From assembly GCF_006171285.1 (NCBI RefSeq), contig NZ_CP040889.1, positions 2,232,001 through 2,296,000 on the forward strand: a stretch of 64,000 nucleotides of DNA. Direction: 5' to 3'. The notes beneath the pieces were generated by a model, which did no database searches, was not told where the DNA came from, and saw only the letters and a program-made list of their open reading frames with translations. Positions within the stretch are counted from its first letter, which is position 1. Each line of letters opens with the position of its first letter. Shown one piece after another: positions 48,730 through 60,195 of this stretch. A program made the position numbers and the translations under genes. The stretch comes from Leclercia adecarboxylata. Lineage in GTDB: Bacteria > Pseudomonadota > Gammaproteobacteria > Enterobacterales > Enterobacteriaceae.

Positions 48730-51700
48730 ATGGTTTACTCCTATACCGAGAAAAAACGTATTCGTAAGGATTTTGGTAAACGTCCACAAGTTCTGGACAT
48801 TCCATATCTCCTTTCTATCCAGCTTGACTCGTTCCAGAAGTTTATCGAGCAAGATCCTGAAGGGCAGTACGGCCTGGAAGCAGCCTTCCGTTCCGTGTTC
48901 CCGATTAAAAGCTACAGCGGTAATTCCGAGCTGCAATACGTCAGCTACCGCCTTGGCGAACCGGTATTTGACGTTCAGGAATGTCAAATCCGTGGCGTGA
49001 CCTACTCGGCACCGCTGCGCGTTAAACTGCGTCTGGTGATCTACGAGCGCGAAGCGCCGGAAGGCACCGTTAAAGACATTAAAGAACAAGAAGTCTATAT
49101 GGGCGAAATCCCGCTCATGACTGACAACGGTACTTTCGTTATCAACGGTACTGAGCGTGTTATCGTTTCCCAGCTGCACCGTAGCCCGGGCGTCTTCTTC
49201 GACAGCGATAAAGGTAAAACGCACTCATCCGGTAAAGTACTCTATAACGCGCGTATCATTCCTTACCGTGGTTCCTGGCTGGACTTCGAGTTCGATCCGA
49301 AAGACAACCTGTTTGTCCGTATCGACCGTCGTCGTAAACTGCCTGCGACCATCATTCTGCGTGCACTGAACTACACCACTGAGCAGATCCTTGACCTGTT
49401 CTTTGAGAAAGTTGTCTTTGAAATTCGCGACAACAAGCTGCAAATGGAGCTGGTGCCAGAGCGTCTGCGTGGTGATACCGCGTCGTTCGACATCGAAGCC
49501 GACGGCAAAGTGTATGTGGAAAAAGGCCGCCGTATTACTGCGCGCCACATCCGTCAGCTGGAAAAAGATGAAATCAAACACATCGAAGTTCCGGTTGAAT
49601 ACATTGCTGGCAAAGTTGCAGCAAAAGACTACGTTGATGCATCAACTGGCGAGCTGATCTGCCCGGCTAACATGGAGCTGAGCCTGGATCTGCTGGCTAA
49701 GCTGAGCCAGTCTGGCCACAAGCGTATCGAAACGCTGTTCACCAACGATCTGGACCACGGTCCGTACATGTCCGAAACCGTACGTGTCGACCCAACCACA
49801 GATCGTCTGAGCGCGCTGGTAGAAATCTACCGCATGATGCGCCCGGGTGAGCCACCAACTCGCGAAGCGGCTGAAAGCCTGTTCGAGAACCTGTTCTTCT
49901 CCGAAGACCGCTACGATCTGTCCGCGGTTGGTCGTATGAAGTTCAACCGTTCTCTGCTGCGTGACGCGATCGAAGGTTCCGGTATCCTGAGCAAAGAAGA
50001 CATCATCGAAGTGATGAAGAAGCTCATCGATATCCGTAACGGTAAAGGCGAAGTGGACGATATCGACCACCTCGGCAACCGTCGTATCCGTTCCGTAGGC
50101 GAAATGGCGGAAAACCAGTTCCGCGTTGGCCTGGTACGTGTTGAGCGTGCGGTTAAAGAGCGTCTGTCTCTGGGCGATCTGGATACCCTGATGCCTCAGG
50201 ATATGATCAACGCCAAGCCGATCTCCGCAGCAGTGAAAGAGTTCTTTGGTTCCAGCCAGCTGTCTCAGTTTATGGACCAGAACAACCCGCTGTCTGAGAT
50301 CACGCACAAGCGTCGTATCTCTGCACTTGGCCCAGGCGGTCTGACCCGTGAACGCGCAGGCTTCGAAGTACGAGACGTACATCCGACTCACTACGGTCGC
50401 GTATGTCCAATCGAAACGCCTGAAGGTCCAAACATCGGTCTGATCAACTCCCTGTCCGTGTACGCACAGACTAACGAATACGGTTTCCTTGAGACCCCGT
50501 ATCGTAAAGTGACTGACGGTGTTGTAACCGACGAAATTCACTACCTGTCTGCTATCGAAGAAGGTAACTACGTTATCGCCCAGGCGAACACCAACCTGGA
50601 CGAAGAAGGTCGCTTTGTTGATGACCTCGTTACCTGCCGTAGCAAAGGTGAATCCAGCTTGTTCAGCAACGACCAGGTTGACTACATGGACGTTTCCACC
50701 CAGCAGGTGGTTTCCGTCGGTGCGTCCCTGATCCCGTTCCTGGAACACGATGACGCCAACCGTGCATTGATGGGTGCGAACATGCAACGTCAGGCGGTTC
50801 CAACTCTGCGCGCTGATAAGCCGCTGGTTGGTACCGGTATGGAACGTGCTGTTGCCGTTGACTCCGGTGTAACTGCAGTTGCTAAACGTGGCGGTACCGT
50901 TCAGTACGTGGATGCTTCCCGTATCGTTATCAAAGTTAACGAAGACGAAATGTACCCAGGCGAAGCGGGTATCGACATCTATAACCTGACCAAATACACC
51001 CGTTCTAACCAGAACACCTGTATCAACCAGATGCCATGTGTGTCTCTGGGCGAGCCAGTTGAGCGCGGCGACGTGCTGGCAGACGGTCCGTCCACCGACC
51101 TCGGTGAACTGGCGCTCGGTCAGAACATGCGCGTAGCGTTCATGCCGTGGAACGGTTACAACTTCGAAGACTCCATTCTTGTCTCCGAGCGTGTGGTTCA
51201 GGAAGATCGTTTCACCACTATTCACATCCAGGAACTGGCCTGTGTGTCCCGTGACACCAAGCTGGGGCCAGAAGAGATCACTGCTGACATCCCTAACGTG
51301 GGTGAAGCTGCGCTCTCCAAACTGGATGAATCCGGTATCGTTTACATCGGTGCGGAAGTGACCGGCGGCGACATTCTGGTTGGTAAGGTAACGCCGAAAG
51401 GTGAAACCCAACTGACGCCAGAAGAGAAACTGCTGCGCGCGATCTTCGGTGAGAAAGCGTCTGACGTTAAGGACTCTTCTCTGCGCGTACCAAACGGTGT
51501 TTCCGGTACGGTTATCGACGTTCAGGTCTTTACTCGCGATGGCGTAGAAAAAGACAAACGTGCGCTGGAAATCGAAGAGATGCAGCTGAAGCAGGCTAAG
51601 AAAGACCTGTCTGAAGAGCTGCAGATCCTTGAAGCTGGCCTGTTTGGTCGTATCTACGCGGTGCTGGTTTCCGGTGGTGTTGAAGCTGAGAAGCTCGACA

Positions 51701-52758
51701 AGCTGCCGCGTGACCGCTGGCTGGAACTGGGCCTGGCCGACGAAGAGAAACAGAATCAGCTGGAACAGCTGGCTGAGCAGTATGACGAACTGAAACACGA
51801 GTTCGAGAAAAAACTCGAAGCGAAACGCCGCAAAATCACTCAGGGCGACGATCTGGCACCGGGCGTGCTGAAGATTGTTAAGGTCTATCTGGCCGTTAAA
51901 CGTCAGATCCAGCCTGGTGATAAGATGGCAGGTCGTCACGGTAACAAGGGTGTTATCTCTAAGATCAACCCGATCGAAGATATGCCGCACGATGCTAACG
52001 GTACGCCGGTAGATATCGTACTGAACCCGCTGGGCGTACCGTCTCGTATGAACATTGGTCAGATCCTTGAAACCCACCTGGGTATGGCTGCTAAAGGTAT
52101 CGGCGACAAGATCAACGCCATGCTGAAACAGCAGCAGGAAGTCGCGAAACTGCGCGAATTCATCCAGCGTGCGTATGATCTGGGTACTGATGTTCGTCAG
52201 AAAGTCGACCTGAACACCTTCAGCGATGAAGAAGTGCTGCGTCTGGCAGAGAACCTGAAAAAAGGTATGCCAATCGCAACGCCTGTCTTCGATGGTGCGA
52301 AAGAGTCTGAAATCAAGGAACTGTTACAGCTGGGTGGCCTGCCAAGTTCTGGCCAGATCACTCTGTTCGACGGTCGTACCGGTGAGCAATTCGAGCGCCA
52401 GGTTACCGTTGGCTACATGTATATGCTGAAACTGAACCACCTGGTTGATGACAAGATGCACGCGCGTTCTACCGGTTCTTATAGCCTGGTTACTCAGCAG
52501 CCGCTGGGTGGTAAGGCGCAGTTCGGTGGTCAGCGCTTCGGGGAGATGGAAGTGTGGGCGCTTGAAGCATACGGCGCGGCATACACCCTGCAGGAAATGC
52601 TCACCGTTAAGTCTGATGACGTGAACGGTCGTACCAAGATGTATAAAAACATCGTGGACGGCAACCATCAGATGGAACCGGGCATGCCAGAGTCCTTCAA
52701 CGTACTGTTGAAAGAGATTCGTTCGCTGGGTATCAACATCGAACTGGAAGACGAGTAA
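48730..52758 (+). CDS. rpoB: RNA polymerase beta subunit
   Basis: 1342 residues from the ATG at 48730 ([16 protein letters not shown]), exactly the E. coli length; an in-frame extension upstream is leader. The rifampicin pocket ([20 protein letters not shown], about 508-527) is wild type: D516, H526 and S531 are intact. The catalytic-site and C-terminal clamp regions ([11 protein letters not shown], and the ending [11 protein letters not shown]) are present. Followed by rpoC after 76 bp. Confidence 0.99.
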   Translation: MVYSYTEKKRIRKDFGKRPQVLDIPYLLSIQLDSFQKFIEQDPEGQYGLEAAFRSVFPIKSYSGNSELQYVSYRLGEPVFDVQECQIRGVTYSAPLRVKLRLVIYEREAPEGTVKDIKEQEVYMGEIPLMTDNGTFVINGTERVIVSQLHRSPGVFFDSDKGKTHSSGKVLYNARIIPYRGSWLDFEFDPKDNLFVRIDRRRKLPATIILRALNYTTEQILDLFFEKVVFEIRDNKLQMELVPERLRGDTASFDIEADGKVYVEKGRRITARHIRQLEKDEIKHIEVPVEYIAGKVAAKDYVDASTGELICPANMELSLDLLAKLSQSGHKRIETLFTNDLDHGPYMSETVRVDPTTDRLSALVEIYRMMRPGEPPTREAAESLFENLFFSEDRYDLSAVGRMKFNRSLLRDAIEGSGILSKEDIIEVMKKLIDIRNGKGEVDDIDHLGNRRIRSVGEMAENQFRVGLVRVERAVKERLSLGDLDTLMPQDMINAKPISAAVKEFFGSSQLSQFMDQNNPLSEITHKRRISALGPGGLTRERAGFEVRDVHPTHYGRVCPIETPEGPNIGLINSLSVYAQTNEYGFLETPYRKVTDGVVTDEIHYLSAIEEGNYVIAQANTNLDEEGRFVDDLVTCRSKGESSLFSNDQVDYMDVSTQQVVSVGASLIPFLEHDDANRALMGANMQRQAVPTLRADKPLVGTGMERAVAVDSGVTAVAKRGGTVQYVDASRIVIKVNEDEMYPGEAGIDIYNLTKYTRSNQNTCINQMPCVSLGEPVERGDVLADGPSTDLGELALGQNMRVAFMPWNGYNFEDSILVSERVVQEDRFTTIHIQELACVSRDTKLGPEEITADIPNVGEAALSKLDESGIVYIGAEVTGGDILVGKVTPKGETQLTPEEKLLRAIFGEKASDVKDSSLRVPNGVSGTVIDVQVFTRDGVEKDKRALEIEEMQLKQAKKDLSEELQILEAGLFGRIYAVLVSGGVEAEKLDKLPRDRWLELGLADEEKQNQLEQLAEQYDELKHEFEKKLEAKRRKITQGDDLAPGVLKIVKVYLAVKRQIQPGDKMAGRHGNKGVISKINPIEDMPHDANGTPVDIVLNPLGVPSRMNIGQILETHLGMAAKGIGDKINAMLKQQQEVAKLREFIQRAYDLGTDVRQKVDLNTFSDEEVLRLAENLKKGMPIATPVFDGAKESEIKELLQLGGLPSSGQITLFDGRTGEQFERQVTVGYMYMLKLNHLVDDKMHARSTGSYSLVTQQPLGGKAQFGGQRFGEMEVWALEAYGAAYTLQEMLTVKSDDVNGRTKMYKNIVDGNHQMEPGMPESFNVLLKEIRSLGINIELEDE

Positions 52759-52834
52759 CTCTCGCTCAAACAGGTCACTGGTGCCGGAGTCATTTCCGGC
52801 ATCAGATTGTGCTAACTCCGACGGGAGCAAATCC

Positions 52835-55800
52835 GTGAAAGACTTATTAAAGTTTCTGAAAGCGCAAACTAAAACCGAAGAGTTTGATGCGATCAAAATT
52901 GCTCTGGCCTCGCCAGACATGATCCGTTCATGGTCTTTTGGTGAAGTTAAAAAGCCAGAAACCATCAACTACCGTACGTTCAAACCTGAGCGTGACGGCC
53001 TTTTCTGTGCGCGTATTTTCGGGCCAGTAAAAGATTACGAGTGCCTGTGCGGTAAGTACAAGCGCCTGAAACACCGTGGTGTGATCTGTGAGAAGTGCGG
53101 CGTTGAAGTGACCCAGACTAAAGTGCGTCGTGAGCGCATGGGCCACATCGAGCTGGCGTCTCCGACTGCCCACATCTGGTTCCTGAAATCTCTGCCGTCC
53201 CGTATCGGTCTGCTGCTGGATATGCCGCTGCGCGATATCGAACGTGTTCTGTACTTCGAATCTTATGTTGTTATCGAAGGCGGGATGACGAACCTGGAAC
53301 GTAACCAGATTCTGACCGAAGAACAGTATCTGGACGCGCTGGAAGAGTTCGGTGACGAATTCGACGCGAAGATGGGTGCGGAAGCTATCCAGGCCCTGCT
53401 GAAAAGCATGGATCTGGAGCAAGAGTGCGAGCAGCTGCGCGAAGAGCTGAACGAAACCAACTCCGAAACCAAGCGTAAAAAGCTGACCAAGCGTATCAAA
53501 CTGCTGGAAGCGTTCGTTCAGTCTGGTAACAAACCAGAGTGGATGATCCTGACCGTTCTGCCGGTTCTGCCGCCAGATCTGCGTCCGCTGGTTCCACTGG
53601 ATGGTGGTCGTTTCGCGACTTCTGACCTGAACGATCTCTATCGTCGCGTCATTAACCGTAACAACCGTCTGAAACGTCTGCTGGATCTGGCTGCGCCGGA
53701 CATCATCGTACGCAACGAAAAACGTATGCTGCAGGAAGCGGTAGATGCCCTGCTGGATAACGGTCGTCGCGGTCGTGCGATCACCGGTTCTAACAAACGT
53801 CCTCTGAAATCTTTGGCCGATATGATCAAAGGTAAACAGGGTCGTTTCCGTCAGAACCTGCTCGGTAAACGTGTTGACTACTCCGGTCGTTCTGTAATCA
53901 CCGTAGGTCCATACCTGCGTCTGCATCAGTGCGGTCTGCCGAAGAAAATGGCACTGGAGCTGTTCAAACCGTTCATCTACGGCAAGCTGGAACTGCGTGG
54001 TCTCGCCACCACCATCAAAGCCGCTAAGAAAATGGTTGAGCGTGAAGAAGCTGTCGTTTGGGATATCCTGGACGAAGTTATCCGCGAACACCCGGTACTG
54101 CTGAACCGTGCACCAACCCTGCACCGTCTGGGTATTCAGGCCTTTGAGCCAGTCCTGATCGAAGGTAAAGCTATCCAGCTGCACCCGCTGGTTTGTGCGG
54201 CATATAACGCCGACTTCGATGGTGACCAGATGGCTGTTCACGTACCGCTGACGCTGGAAGCCCAGCTCGAAGCGCGTGCGCTGATGATGTCTACCAACAA
54301 CATCCTGTCTCCAGCGAACGGTGAACCAATCATCGTTCCTTCTCAGGACGTTGTACTGGGTCTGTACTACATGACCCGTGACTGTGTTAACGCCAAAGGC
54401 GAAGGCATGGTGCTGACTGGCCCGAAAGAAGCTGAGCGTATTTATCGCGCTGGCCTGGCCTCTCTGCATGCGCGCGTTAAAGTGCGTATCACCGAATATG
54501 AAAAAGATGAAAACGGCGAATTCGTGGCGAAAACCAGCCTGAAAGACACGACTATTGGCCGTGCCATTCTGTGGATGATCGTACCGAAAGGTCTGCCTTT
54601 CTCCATCGTCAACCAGGCGCTGGGCAAGAAAGCTATCTCCAAAATGCTGAACACCTGTTACCGCATTCTGGGCCTGAAGCCGACCGTTATCTTCGCTGAC
54701 CAGACAATGTACACCGGCTTTGCTTATGCAGCGCGTTCAGGTGCCTCTGTTGGTATTGATGACATGGTCATCCCAGAGAAGAAACACGAGATCATCTCTG
54801 AAGCAGAAGCTGAAGTTGCCGAGATCCAGGAGCAGTTCCAGTCTGGTCTGGTAACCGCGGGCGAACGCTATAACAAAGTTATCGATATCTGGGCTGCGGC
54901 GAACGATCGTGTATCCAAAGCGATGATGGATAACCTGCAGACCGAAACCGTTATTAACCGTGACGGCGTCGAAGAGCAGCAGGTCTCCTTCAACAGCATC
55001 TACATGATGGCCGACTCCGGTGCGCGTGGTTCCGCAGCACAGATTCGTCAGCTGGCAGGTATGCGTGGTCTGATGGCGAAGCCAGATGGCTCCATCATCG
55101 AAACGCCAATCACCGCGAACTTCCGTGAAGGTCTGAACGTACTCCAGTACTTCATCTCCACTCACGGTGCGCGTAAAGGTCTGGCGGATACCGCACTGAA
55201 AACAGCTAACTCCGGTTATCTGACGCGTCGTCTGGTAGACGTTGCGCAGGATCTGGTTGTTACCGAAGACGATTGTGGCACCCTCGAAGGTATCACCATG
55301 ACCCCAGTTATCGAGGGTGGTGATGTTAAAGAGCCGCTGCGCGATCGCGTACTGGGTCGTGTGACCGCTGAAGACGTTCTGAAGCCGGGTACTGCAGACA
55401 TTCTGGTTCCGCGTAACACCCTGCTGAACGAGCAGTGGTGTGATCTGCTGGAAGTGAACTCTGTTGACTCCGTGAAGGTACGTTCCGTTGTATCTTGTGA
55501 CACCGACTTTGGTGTATGTGCGCACTGCTATGGTCGTGACCTGGCGCGTGGCCACATCATCAACAAAGGTGAAGCAATCGGTGTTATCGCGGCACAGTCC
55601 ATCGGTGAACCGGGTACACAGCTGACGATGCGTACGTTCCACATCGGTGGTGCGGCATCTCGTGCGGCTGCTGAATCCAGCATCCAGGTGAAAAACAAAG
55701 GTAGCATCAAGCTCAGCAACGCGAAGTCGGTTGTGAACTCCAGCGGTAAACTGGTTATCACCTCCCGTAACACCGAGCTGAAGCTGATCGACGAATTCGG

Positions 55801-57058
55801 CCGTACCAAAGAGAGCTATAAAGTGCCTTACGGCGCCGTAATGGCGAAAGGCGACGGCGAGCAGGTTGCAGGCGGCGAAACCGTAGCAAACTGGGATCCG
55901 CACACCATGCCGGTTATCACCGAAGTGGCGGGCTTCATTCGCTTTACCGATATGATCGACGGCCAGACGATTACTCGTCAGACCGACGAACTGACCGGTC
56001 TCTCTTCCCTGGTGGTTCTGGATTCTGCAGAACGTACCGCGGGTGGTAAAGATCTGCGTCCAGCACTGAAAATCGTTGATGCTAACGGCAACGACGTTCT
56101 GATCCCTGGCACCGATATGCCGGCTCAGTACTTCCTGCCAGGTAAAGCGATTGTTCAGCTGGAAGATGGTATTCAGATCGGTGCGGGTGATGCCCTGGCG
56201 CGTATTCCTCAGGAATCCAGCGGTACCAAGGATATTACCGGTGGTCTGCCACGCGTTGCGGACCTGTTCGAAGCACGTCGTCCGAAAGAGCCGGCAATCC
56301 TGGCTGAAATCAGCGGTATCATTTCCTTCGGTAAAGAGACCAAAGGGAAGCGCCGTCTGGTGATCACGCCGCTGGATGGCAGCGATCCGTACGAAGAGAT
56401 GATTCCAAAATGGCGTCAGCTCAACGTGTTTGAAGGTGAACGTGTAGAACGTGGTGACGTGGTTTCCGACGGTCCGGAAGCGCCACACGACATTCTGCGT
56501 CTTCGTGGCGTCCACGCGGTAACGCGTTACATCACCAACGAAGTACAGGACGTTTACCGTCTGCAAGGCGTTAAGATCAACGATAAGCACATCGAAGTTA
56601 TCGTTCGTCAGATGCTGCGTAAAGCCACCATCGTGAATGCCGGTAGCTCCGACTTCCTCGAAGGTGAGCAGGTTGAATACTCTCGCGTTAAGATTGCTAA
56701 CCGCGATCTGGAAGCGAACGGCAAACTCAGTGCGACCTTCGCACGTGACCTGCTGGGTATCACCAAAGCGTCTCTGGCAACCGAGTCCTTCATCTCCGCG
56801 GCATCGTTCCAGGAGACCACTCGTGTGCTTACCGAAGCAGCCGTTGCGGGCAAACGCGACGAACTGCGTGGTCTGAAAGAGAACGTTATCGTGGGTCGTC
56901 TGATCCCGGCTGGTACCGGTTATGCGTACCACCAGGATCGTATGCGCCGTCGCGCAGCAGGCGAAATCCCAGCTGCACCGCAGGTTACTGCTGAAGATGC
57001 ATCTGCCAGCCTGGCAGAGCTGCTGAACGCAGGCCTGGGCGGTTCTGACAACGAGTAA
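52835..57058 (+). CDS. rpoC: RNA polymerase beta' subunit
   Basis: 1407 residues from the GTG at 52835 ([17 protein letters not shown]), the E. coli length; GGGAG lies nine bases upstream. The N-terminal zinc ribbon is [20 protein letters not shown]. The Mg-binding active site is [12 protein letters not shown], the second zinc site is [16 protein letters not shown], and the bridge-helix/trigger-loop region is [18 protein letters not shown]. The longer in-frame reading upstream is rejected. Terminates at a strong hairpin 20 bp later. Confidence 0.99.
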   Translation: MKDLLKFLKAQTKTEEFDAIKIALASPDMIRSWSFGEVKKPETINYRTFKPERDGLFCARIFGPVKDYECLCGKYKRLKHRGVICEKCGVEVTQTKVRRERMGHIELASPTAHIWFLKSLPSRIGLLLDMPLRDIERVLYFESYVVIEGGMTNLERNQILTEEQYLDALEEFGDEFDAKMGAEAIQALLKSMDLEQECEQLREELNETNSETKRKKLTKRIKLLEAFVQSGNKPEWMILTVLPVLPPDLRPLVPLDGGRFATSDLNDLYRRVINRNNRLKRLLDLAAPDIIVRNEKRMLQEAVDALLDNGRRGRAITGSNKRPLKSLADMIKGKQGRFRQNLLGKRVDYSGRSVITVGPYLRLHQCGLPKKMALELFKPFIYGKLELRGLATTIKAAKKMVEREEAVVWDILDEVIREHPVLLNRAPTLHRLGIQAFEPVLIEGKAIQLHPLVCAAYNADFDGDQMAVHVPLTLEAQLEARALMMSTNNILSPANGEPIIVPSQDVVLGLYYMTRDCVNAKGEGMVLTGPKEAERIYRAGLASLHARVKVRITEYEKDENGEFVAKTSLKDTTIGRAILWMIVPKGLPFSIVNQALGKKAISKMLNTCYRILGLKPTVIFADQTMYTGFAYAARSGASVGIDDMVIPEKKHEIISEAEAEVAEIQEQFQSGLVTAGERYNKVIDIWAAANDRVSKAMMDNLQTETVINRDGVEEQQVSFNSIYMMADSGARGSAAQIRQLAGMRGLMAKPDGSIIETPITANFREGLNVLQYFISTHGARKGLADTALKTANSGYLTRRLVDVAQDLVVTEDDCGTLEGITMTPVIEGGDVKEPLRDRVLGRVTAEDVLKPGTADILVPRNTLLNEQWCDLLEVNSVDSVKVRSVVSCDTDFGVCAHCYGRDLARGHIINKGEAIGVIAAQSIGEPGTQLTMRTFHIGGAASRAAAESSIQVKNKGSIKLSNAKSVVNSSGKLVITSRNTELKLIDEFGRTKESYKVPYGAVMAKGDGEQVAGGETVANWDPHTMPVITEVAGFIRFTDMIDGQTITRQTDELTGLSSLVVLDSAERTAGGKDLRPALKIVDANGNDVLIPGTDMPAQYFLPGKAIVQLEDGIQIGAGDALARIPQESSGTKDITGGLPRVADLFEARRPKEPAILAEISGIISFGKETKGKRRLVITPLDGSDPYEEMIPKWRQLNVFEGERVERGDVVSDGPEAPHDILRLRGVHAVTRYITNEVQDVYRLQGVKINDKHIEVIVRQMLRKATIVNAGSSDFLEGEQVEYSRVKIANRDLEANGKLSATFARDLLGITKASLATESFISAASFQETTRVLTEAAVAGKRDELRGLKENVIVGRLIPAGTGYAYHQDRMRRRAAGEIPAAPQVTAEDASASLAELLNAGLGGSDNE

Positions 57059-57076
57059 TCGTATCGTCAGCCCATA

Positions 57077-57105
57077 AAAAAACCCGCTTCGGCGGGTTTT
57101 TTTTT
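57077..57105 (+). terminator. rpoBC operon terminator
   Basis: Stem AAAACCCGC / GCGGGTTTT with a TTCG tetraloop, flanked by A and T runs. It may also end the minus-strand PTS transcript. Confidence 0.9.
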
Positions 57106-57124
57106 GCTTAACTGATACGGCTGT

Positions 57125-57155
57125 TGCCGGGTGGCGCTGCGCTTACCCGACCTAC
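57125..57155. repeat. REP element after rpoC
   Basis: A REP unit (TGCCGGGTGGCGCTGCGCTT ... ACCCGACCTAC) lies between the convergent rpoC and PTS IIA genes. Confidence 0.75.
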
Positions 57156-57173
57156 GGTTCGGGTCGGGGCGTT

Positions 57174-57491
57174 TTAGTTCACCAGCGGCAAGCGGCGATA
57201 AAGCTCGATCATATCTCCCGCCAGATCCTGAATCACCATCGCGTTCATCAGGTGATCCTGCGAGTGAACGGTGATCAGGTTTACCGGCAACTTACCGGTA
57301 CCTTCATCAAGACCAATCAGTTTCGTCTGGATAGAGTGCGCCTGCTTAACGAATTCCCGTGACTCTTCCATCGCTTTTTCAGCTTCGGCAAAATCACCTT
57401 TACGCGCCATCTGCAGCGCGGTTAATGCTGAGCTACGGGCTGCACCGGCGTTGACCAGCAGCTCCATAATGATCGTTTCTAAATCTTCCAC
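57174..57491 (-). CDS. PTS lactose/cellobiose-family IIA component
   Basis: 105-residue helical phosphocarrier of the lactose/N,N'-diacetylchitobiose (Lac) PTS family. The phosphorylated histidine is H76 in VHSQDHLMNAM, which aligns with H89 of E. coli ChbA. The metal/trimer Asp is in the same motif (D79). It lies three bases after the IIB gene on the same strand, and I see no IIC permease gene in the window. The sugar cannot be predicted. E. coli K-12 has no PTS genes between rpoC and thiH. Confidence 0.85.
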   Translation of the reverse strand: MEDLETIIMELLVNAGAARSSALTALQMARKGDFAEAEKAMEESREFVKQAHSIQTKLIGLDEGTGKLPVNLITVHSQDHLMNAMVIQDLAGDMIELYRRLPLVN

Positions 57492-57494
57492 GGG

Positions 57495-57800
57495 TCACTC
57501 CAGCAGTTTGAGGGCTTTTTCCAGTACGGCATCACCTTTCATCATGCCGTAATCCATCATGTCGATAACCGCGACCTTTTTACCCAGCGGTTCAGCCTGA
57601 GCCTGAAGATTATTAAGTTCGTATTTGACCTGCGGGCCAAGCAACACAATGTCGGCTGCGGCGATTTCATCTTTAAACTCAGCAACCGGTACGGCTTTAA
57701 TGGTTACTTCGACCCCTTTTTTCTGCGCGGCGTCTTTCATGCGTTGAACCAGCATGCTGGTGGACATTCCCGCTGCACAGCATAAAACGATGTTCTTCAT
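57495..57800 (-). CDS. PTS lactose/cellobiose-family IIB component
   Basis: 101-residue IIB domain protein with the P-loop-like motif CCAAGMSTSMLV; the phosphocysteine is C8 (MKNIVLCC). It takes phosphate from IIA and would pass it to a sugar on a IIC permease. I chose the ATG at 57800, with TGAGG upstream; a TTG four codons earlier is possible. It is followed immediately by the IIA gene. A LacI-type palindrome and a CRP-like site lie upstream, suggesting a catabolic regulon. Confidence 0.85.
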   Translation of the reverse strand: MKNIVLCCAAGMSTSMLVQRMKDAAQKKGVEVTIKAVPVAEFKDEIAAADIVLLGPQVKYELNNLQAQAEPLGKKVAVIDMMDYGMMKGDAVLEKALKLLE

Positions 57801-57832
57801 AGTCAGCCTCAATGTACATGTGTTTATTGATA

Positions 57833-57860
57833 ATTATCCTGCACCGTCCGCTTCGACAAC
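57833..57860 (-). promoter_or_regulatory. predicted promoter of the IIB-IIA pair
   Basis: On the minus strand GTTGTC/TTGTCG (57854-57860) and GATAAT (57838-57833) are 15-16 bp apart, with the start expected near 57826. The spacing is slightly short, which suits an activator-dependent promoter. Confidence 0.4.
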
Positions 57861-57876
57861 CGCGTTACCGCGATTG

Positions 57877-57892
57877 TGTGTGAGTCATCACA
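57877..57892. promoter_or_regulatory. candidate CRP site upstream of the IIB-IIA pair
   Basis: TGTGT-N6-TCACA matches nine of ten defined CRP positions and is centred near -59 of the predicted promoter, close to a class I position. Confidence 0.5.
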
Positions 57893-57909
57893 AAGAAACC
57901 TGCATTTTC

Positions 57910-57923
57910 TGAAACCGGTTACA
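57910..57923. promoter_or_regulatory. LacI/GalR-type operator upstream of the IIB-IIA pair
   Basis: TGAAACCGGTTACA differs by one base from the palindrome TGAAACCGGTTTCA used by PtxS- and AscG-type LacI-family repressors. It lies about 110 bp upstream of the IIB start. No regulator gene is adjacent. Confidence 0.5.
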
Positions 57924-58006
57924 ACTGTAACAGCATGGGGAAAGGCAGGGCGAAACGAGGAAGAAGCTTTCCGCCCTGGTCAGCATCCCCTGCTGACGAA
58001 ATAAGC

Positions 58007-58042
58007 GTAAAAAAAACGGGCGCGTTATGACAATGGCCCGTT
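58007..58042 (-). terminator. thi operon terminator
   Basis: On the minus strand a stem AACGGGC / GCCCGTT with a 14-nt loop is followed by T8. It lies about 50 bp past the thiH stop codon. Confidence 0.7.
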
Positions 58043-58092
58043 GATAAGGTTACGTGACGCCTCGTAATAACTTCTCTGCGTTACCGCTTTTT

Positions 58093-59226
58093 TCAGCCAT
58101 GTTGCGAGGCGCGTCCCAGCCAGCTGTCCCAGTCTTTCCAGACGGGCTGCAATCCCTGATGGCTGAGCGCTGCGGCAACGTCTTCCGGACGGCGGTTGTC
58201 GTGCGGCGCAAACTGCTCCAGCTCGGGATGGTCATCGGCATAGCCGCCAGGCTGAGTTTTTGAAAATGCGCTGACGTTGTTGATGGCCAGAGGAATGACG
58301 CGATCGCGAAACGCGGGAGATTCCCGGGTCGACAGCGACAGCTCCACCTCCTGTGCCAGCAGACGAAACGCGCAGATGGTCTGCACCAGCTGGCGTTCAT
58401 CCATGATCGACGCGGGCTGGATCCCTCCGGCGCAGGGGCGCAGCCGGGGAAAAGAGATCGAGTACCGGCTCTGCCAGTAGTGCTGCTGTAGCCACAGCAG
58501 ATGCTCCGCCACCATAAAGTTATCCACCCGCCAGCTGTCAGAAAGCCCGGTCAGCGCCCCGAGGCCGATCTTGTCGATCCCGGCGCGGCCCAGCCGATCC
58601 GGGGTCTCCAGCCGCCAGAAGAAGTCCTGTTTTTTACCTTTCAGATGGTGCCGGGCATACACCGCTTCGTGGTAGGTCTCCTGATAGACCAGCACGCCAT
58701 CCAGCCCCAGCGTTTTCAGCTCGCCATACTCTGCCTCTGAAAGCGGTTGAACTTCCATCTGTAAAGAGGCGAACCGGCGGCGAATGGCTGGCATATGACG
58801 GCGAAAATAGTCCATCCCGACTTTAGTCTGATGTTCGCCGGTGACCAGCAACAGATGCTCAAAACCCATCTCGCGGATCGCGGTGCACTCCCGGGCAATC
58901 TCGTTTTCATCCAGCGTTTTGCGCTTGATGTGGTTGCTCATTGAGAAGCCACAGTAGGTGCAGTCGTTGGCGCACAGATTGGAGAGATAGAGCGGGACAT
59001 AAAAGCTCACCGTGTTGCCAAAGCGCTGGCGGGTAAGGCGCTGCGCCCGCTGCGCCATCTGCTCCAGATAGCCGCTGGCGGCAGGGGAGAGCAGGGCCAT
59101 CATATCCTCCCGGGTCGGCTGACGGGCGTTTAATGCCCGCTCCACGTCCACAGGCGTTTTTGCGTTGATGCGCAGGCGAATATCGTCCCAGTCGAGCTGG
59201 CGCCAGCGATCGGTAAAGGTTTTCAT
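58093..59226 (-). CDS. thiH: 2-iminoacetate synthase (tyrosine lyase) ThiH
   Basis: Radical SAM enzyme that cleaves tyrosine to 2-iminoacetate (dehydroglycine) and p-cresol, supplying the glycine-derived part of the thiazole. 377 residues, the E. coli length. The 4Fe-4S motif C85-x3-C89-x2-C92 is in [12 protein letters not shown]. Its ATG overlaps the thiG stop codon by 4 bp. ThiH marks the anaerobic-compatible tyrosine route; aerobic bacteria often use glycine oxidase ThiO. Confidence 0.97.
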   Translation of the reverse strand: MKTFTDRWRQLDWDDIRLRINAKTPVDVERALNARQPTREDMMALLSPAASGYLEQMAQRAQRLTRQRFGNTVSFYVPLYLSNLCANDCTYCGFSMSNHIKRKTLDENEIARECTAIREMGFEHLLLVTGEHQTKVGMDYFRRHMPAIRRRFASLQMEVQPLSEAEYGELKTLGLDGVLVYQETYHEAVYARHHLKGKKQDFFWRLETPDRLGRAGIDKIGLGALTGLSDSWRVDNFMVAEHLLWLQQHYWQSRYSISFPRLRPCAGGIQPASIMDERQLVQTICAFRLLAQEVELSLSTRESPAFRDRVIPLAINNVSAFSKTQPGGYADDHPELEQFAPHDNRRPEDVAAALSHQGLQPVWKDWDSWLGRASQHG

Positions 59227-59993
59227 GATAACGCCTCCAGAAACCCGGTTAACGGGCTGGTGGCATGGGCTTCAACGCTCCGGGCGCCGGGACCAGACTG
59301 GCGAGCCAGTAGGCCAGCCTCTACCGCCAGACGAAACGCCCGCGCCATGGTGACCGGATCGTCCGCGACCGCCATGGCGGTATTCACCAGCACGGCGTCG
59401 GCGCCCATTTCCAGCGCCTGAGCGGCATGGCTGGGCACGCCGATCCCGGCATCCACGATCACCGGCACGGTCGCCTGCTGGATGATAATCTCCAGCATCG
59501 CCCGGGTTTCCAGCCCCTGATTGGAGCCTATCGGCGCGCCGAGGGGCATTACCGCCGCACAGCCAGCCTCTTCTAGCCGCTTGCACAGCACCGGATCGGC
59601 ACCACAGTAGGGCAACACCGTGAACCCTTCTTTAACCAGTATCTCCGCCGCTCTCAGCGTCTCGATGGGATCGGGCAGCAGCCAGCGGGCATCGGGATGG
59701 ATCTCCAGCTTGAGCCAGTGCGTGCCCAGCGCCTCGCGCGCCAGCCGGGCAGCGAACACCGCCTCTTCCGCAGTTTTGGCCCCGGAGGTGTTGGGCAGCA
59801 GGCTCACGCCCGCGTCCAGCAGCGGTGCCAGGATAGCGTCGTTGTGATTACGCAGATCGACCCGCTTCATAGCCAGCGTCACCAGCTGGCTGCCGCTCTC
59901 CCGGATCGCGCCTACCATCAGCTGCGGCGAGGCAAATTTGCCGGTACCGGTAAACAGATGTGAATCAAAGGTTTTATCAGCAATACGTAACAT
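59223..59993 (-). CDS. thiG: thiazole synthase ThiG
   Basis: TIM-barrel enzyme that condenses 1-deoxyxylulose 5-phosphate, 2-iminoacetate and sulfur from ThiS thiocarboxylate into thiazole phosphate. The ATG at 59993 ([14 protein letters not shown]) gives 256 residues, the E. coli length. The Schiff-base lysine is K95 in [11 protein letters not shown]. Phosphate-binding glycine loops are [12 protein letters not shown] and [11 protein letters not shown]. One base lies between the thiS stop and this start. Confidence 0.97.
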   Translation of the reverse strand: MLRIADKTFDSHLFTGTGKFASPQLMVGAIRESGSQLVTLAMKRVDLRNHNDAILAPLLDAGVSLLPNTSGAKTAEEAVFAARLAREALGTHWLKLEIHPDARWLLPDPIETLRAAEILVKEGFTVLPYCGADPVLCKRLEEAGCAAVMPLGAPIGSNQGLETRAMLEIIIQQATVPVIVDAGIGVPSHAAQALEMGADAVLVNTAMAVADDPVTMARAFRLAVEAGLLARQSGPGARSVEAHATSPLTGFLEALS

Positions 59994-59994
59994 C

Positions 59995-60195
59995 TCAGCC
60001 TCCGGCAATCACCTGAAAGAGCAGGATCTGATCGCCTTCGCGTACCTGCTGTTTTTCCCACTGCTCGCGCGGCAGGATCTGTTGATTCAGGGCCAGCGCG
60101 ACCCCGGGTTTTAACTGGCGCAGCTGGGAGAGCAGGGTGGCGACGGTGATGCCTTCCACGCACTGCATCGGTTCGTCGTTAAACTGGATCCGCAT
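59995..60195 (-). CDS. thiS: sulfur carrier protein ThiS
   Basis: 66-residue ubiquitin-like sulfur carrier ending in the diglycine VIAGG that is adenylated by ThiF and converted to a thiocarboxylate. I chose the ATG at 60195 ([10 protein letters not shown]), which gives the E. coli length; its first 17 bp overlap the end of thiF. Confidence 0.95.
   Translation of the reverse strand: MRIQFNDEPMQCVEGITVATLLSQLRQLKPGVALALNQQILPREQWEKQQVREGDQILLFQVIAGG

Noticed and set aside
49642..52077. 811-codon open frame antisense to rpoB
   Set aside because: Shadow of rpoB codon usage, with no ribosome site or domain. The same applies to the long antisense frames opposite rpoC (52928-54469 and 54737-56932) and dppA (35962-37524).
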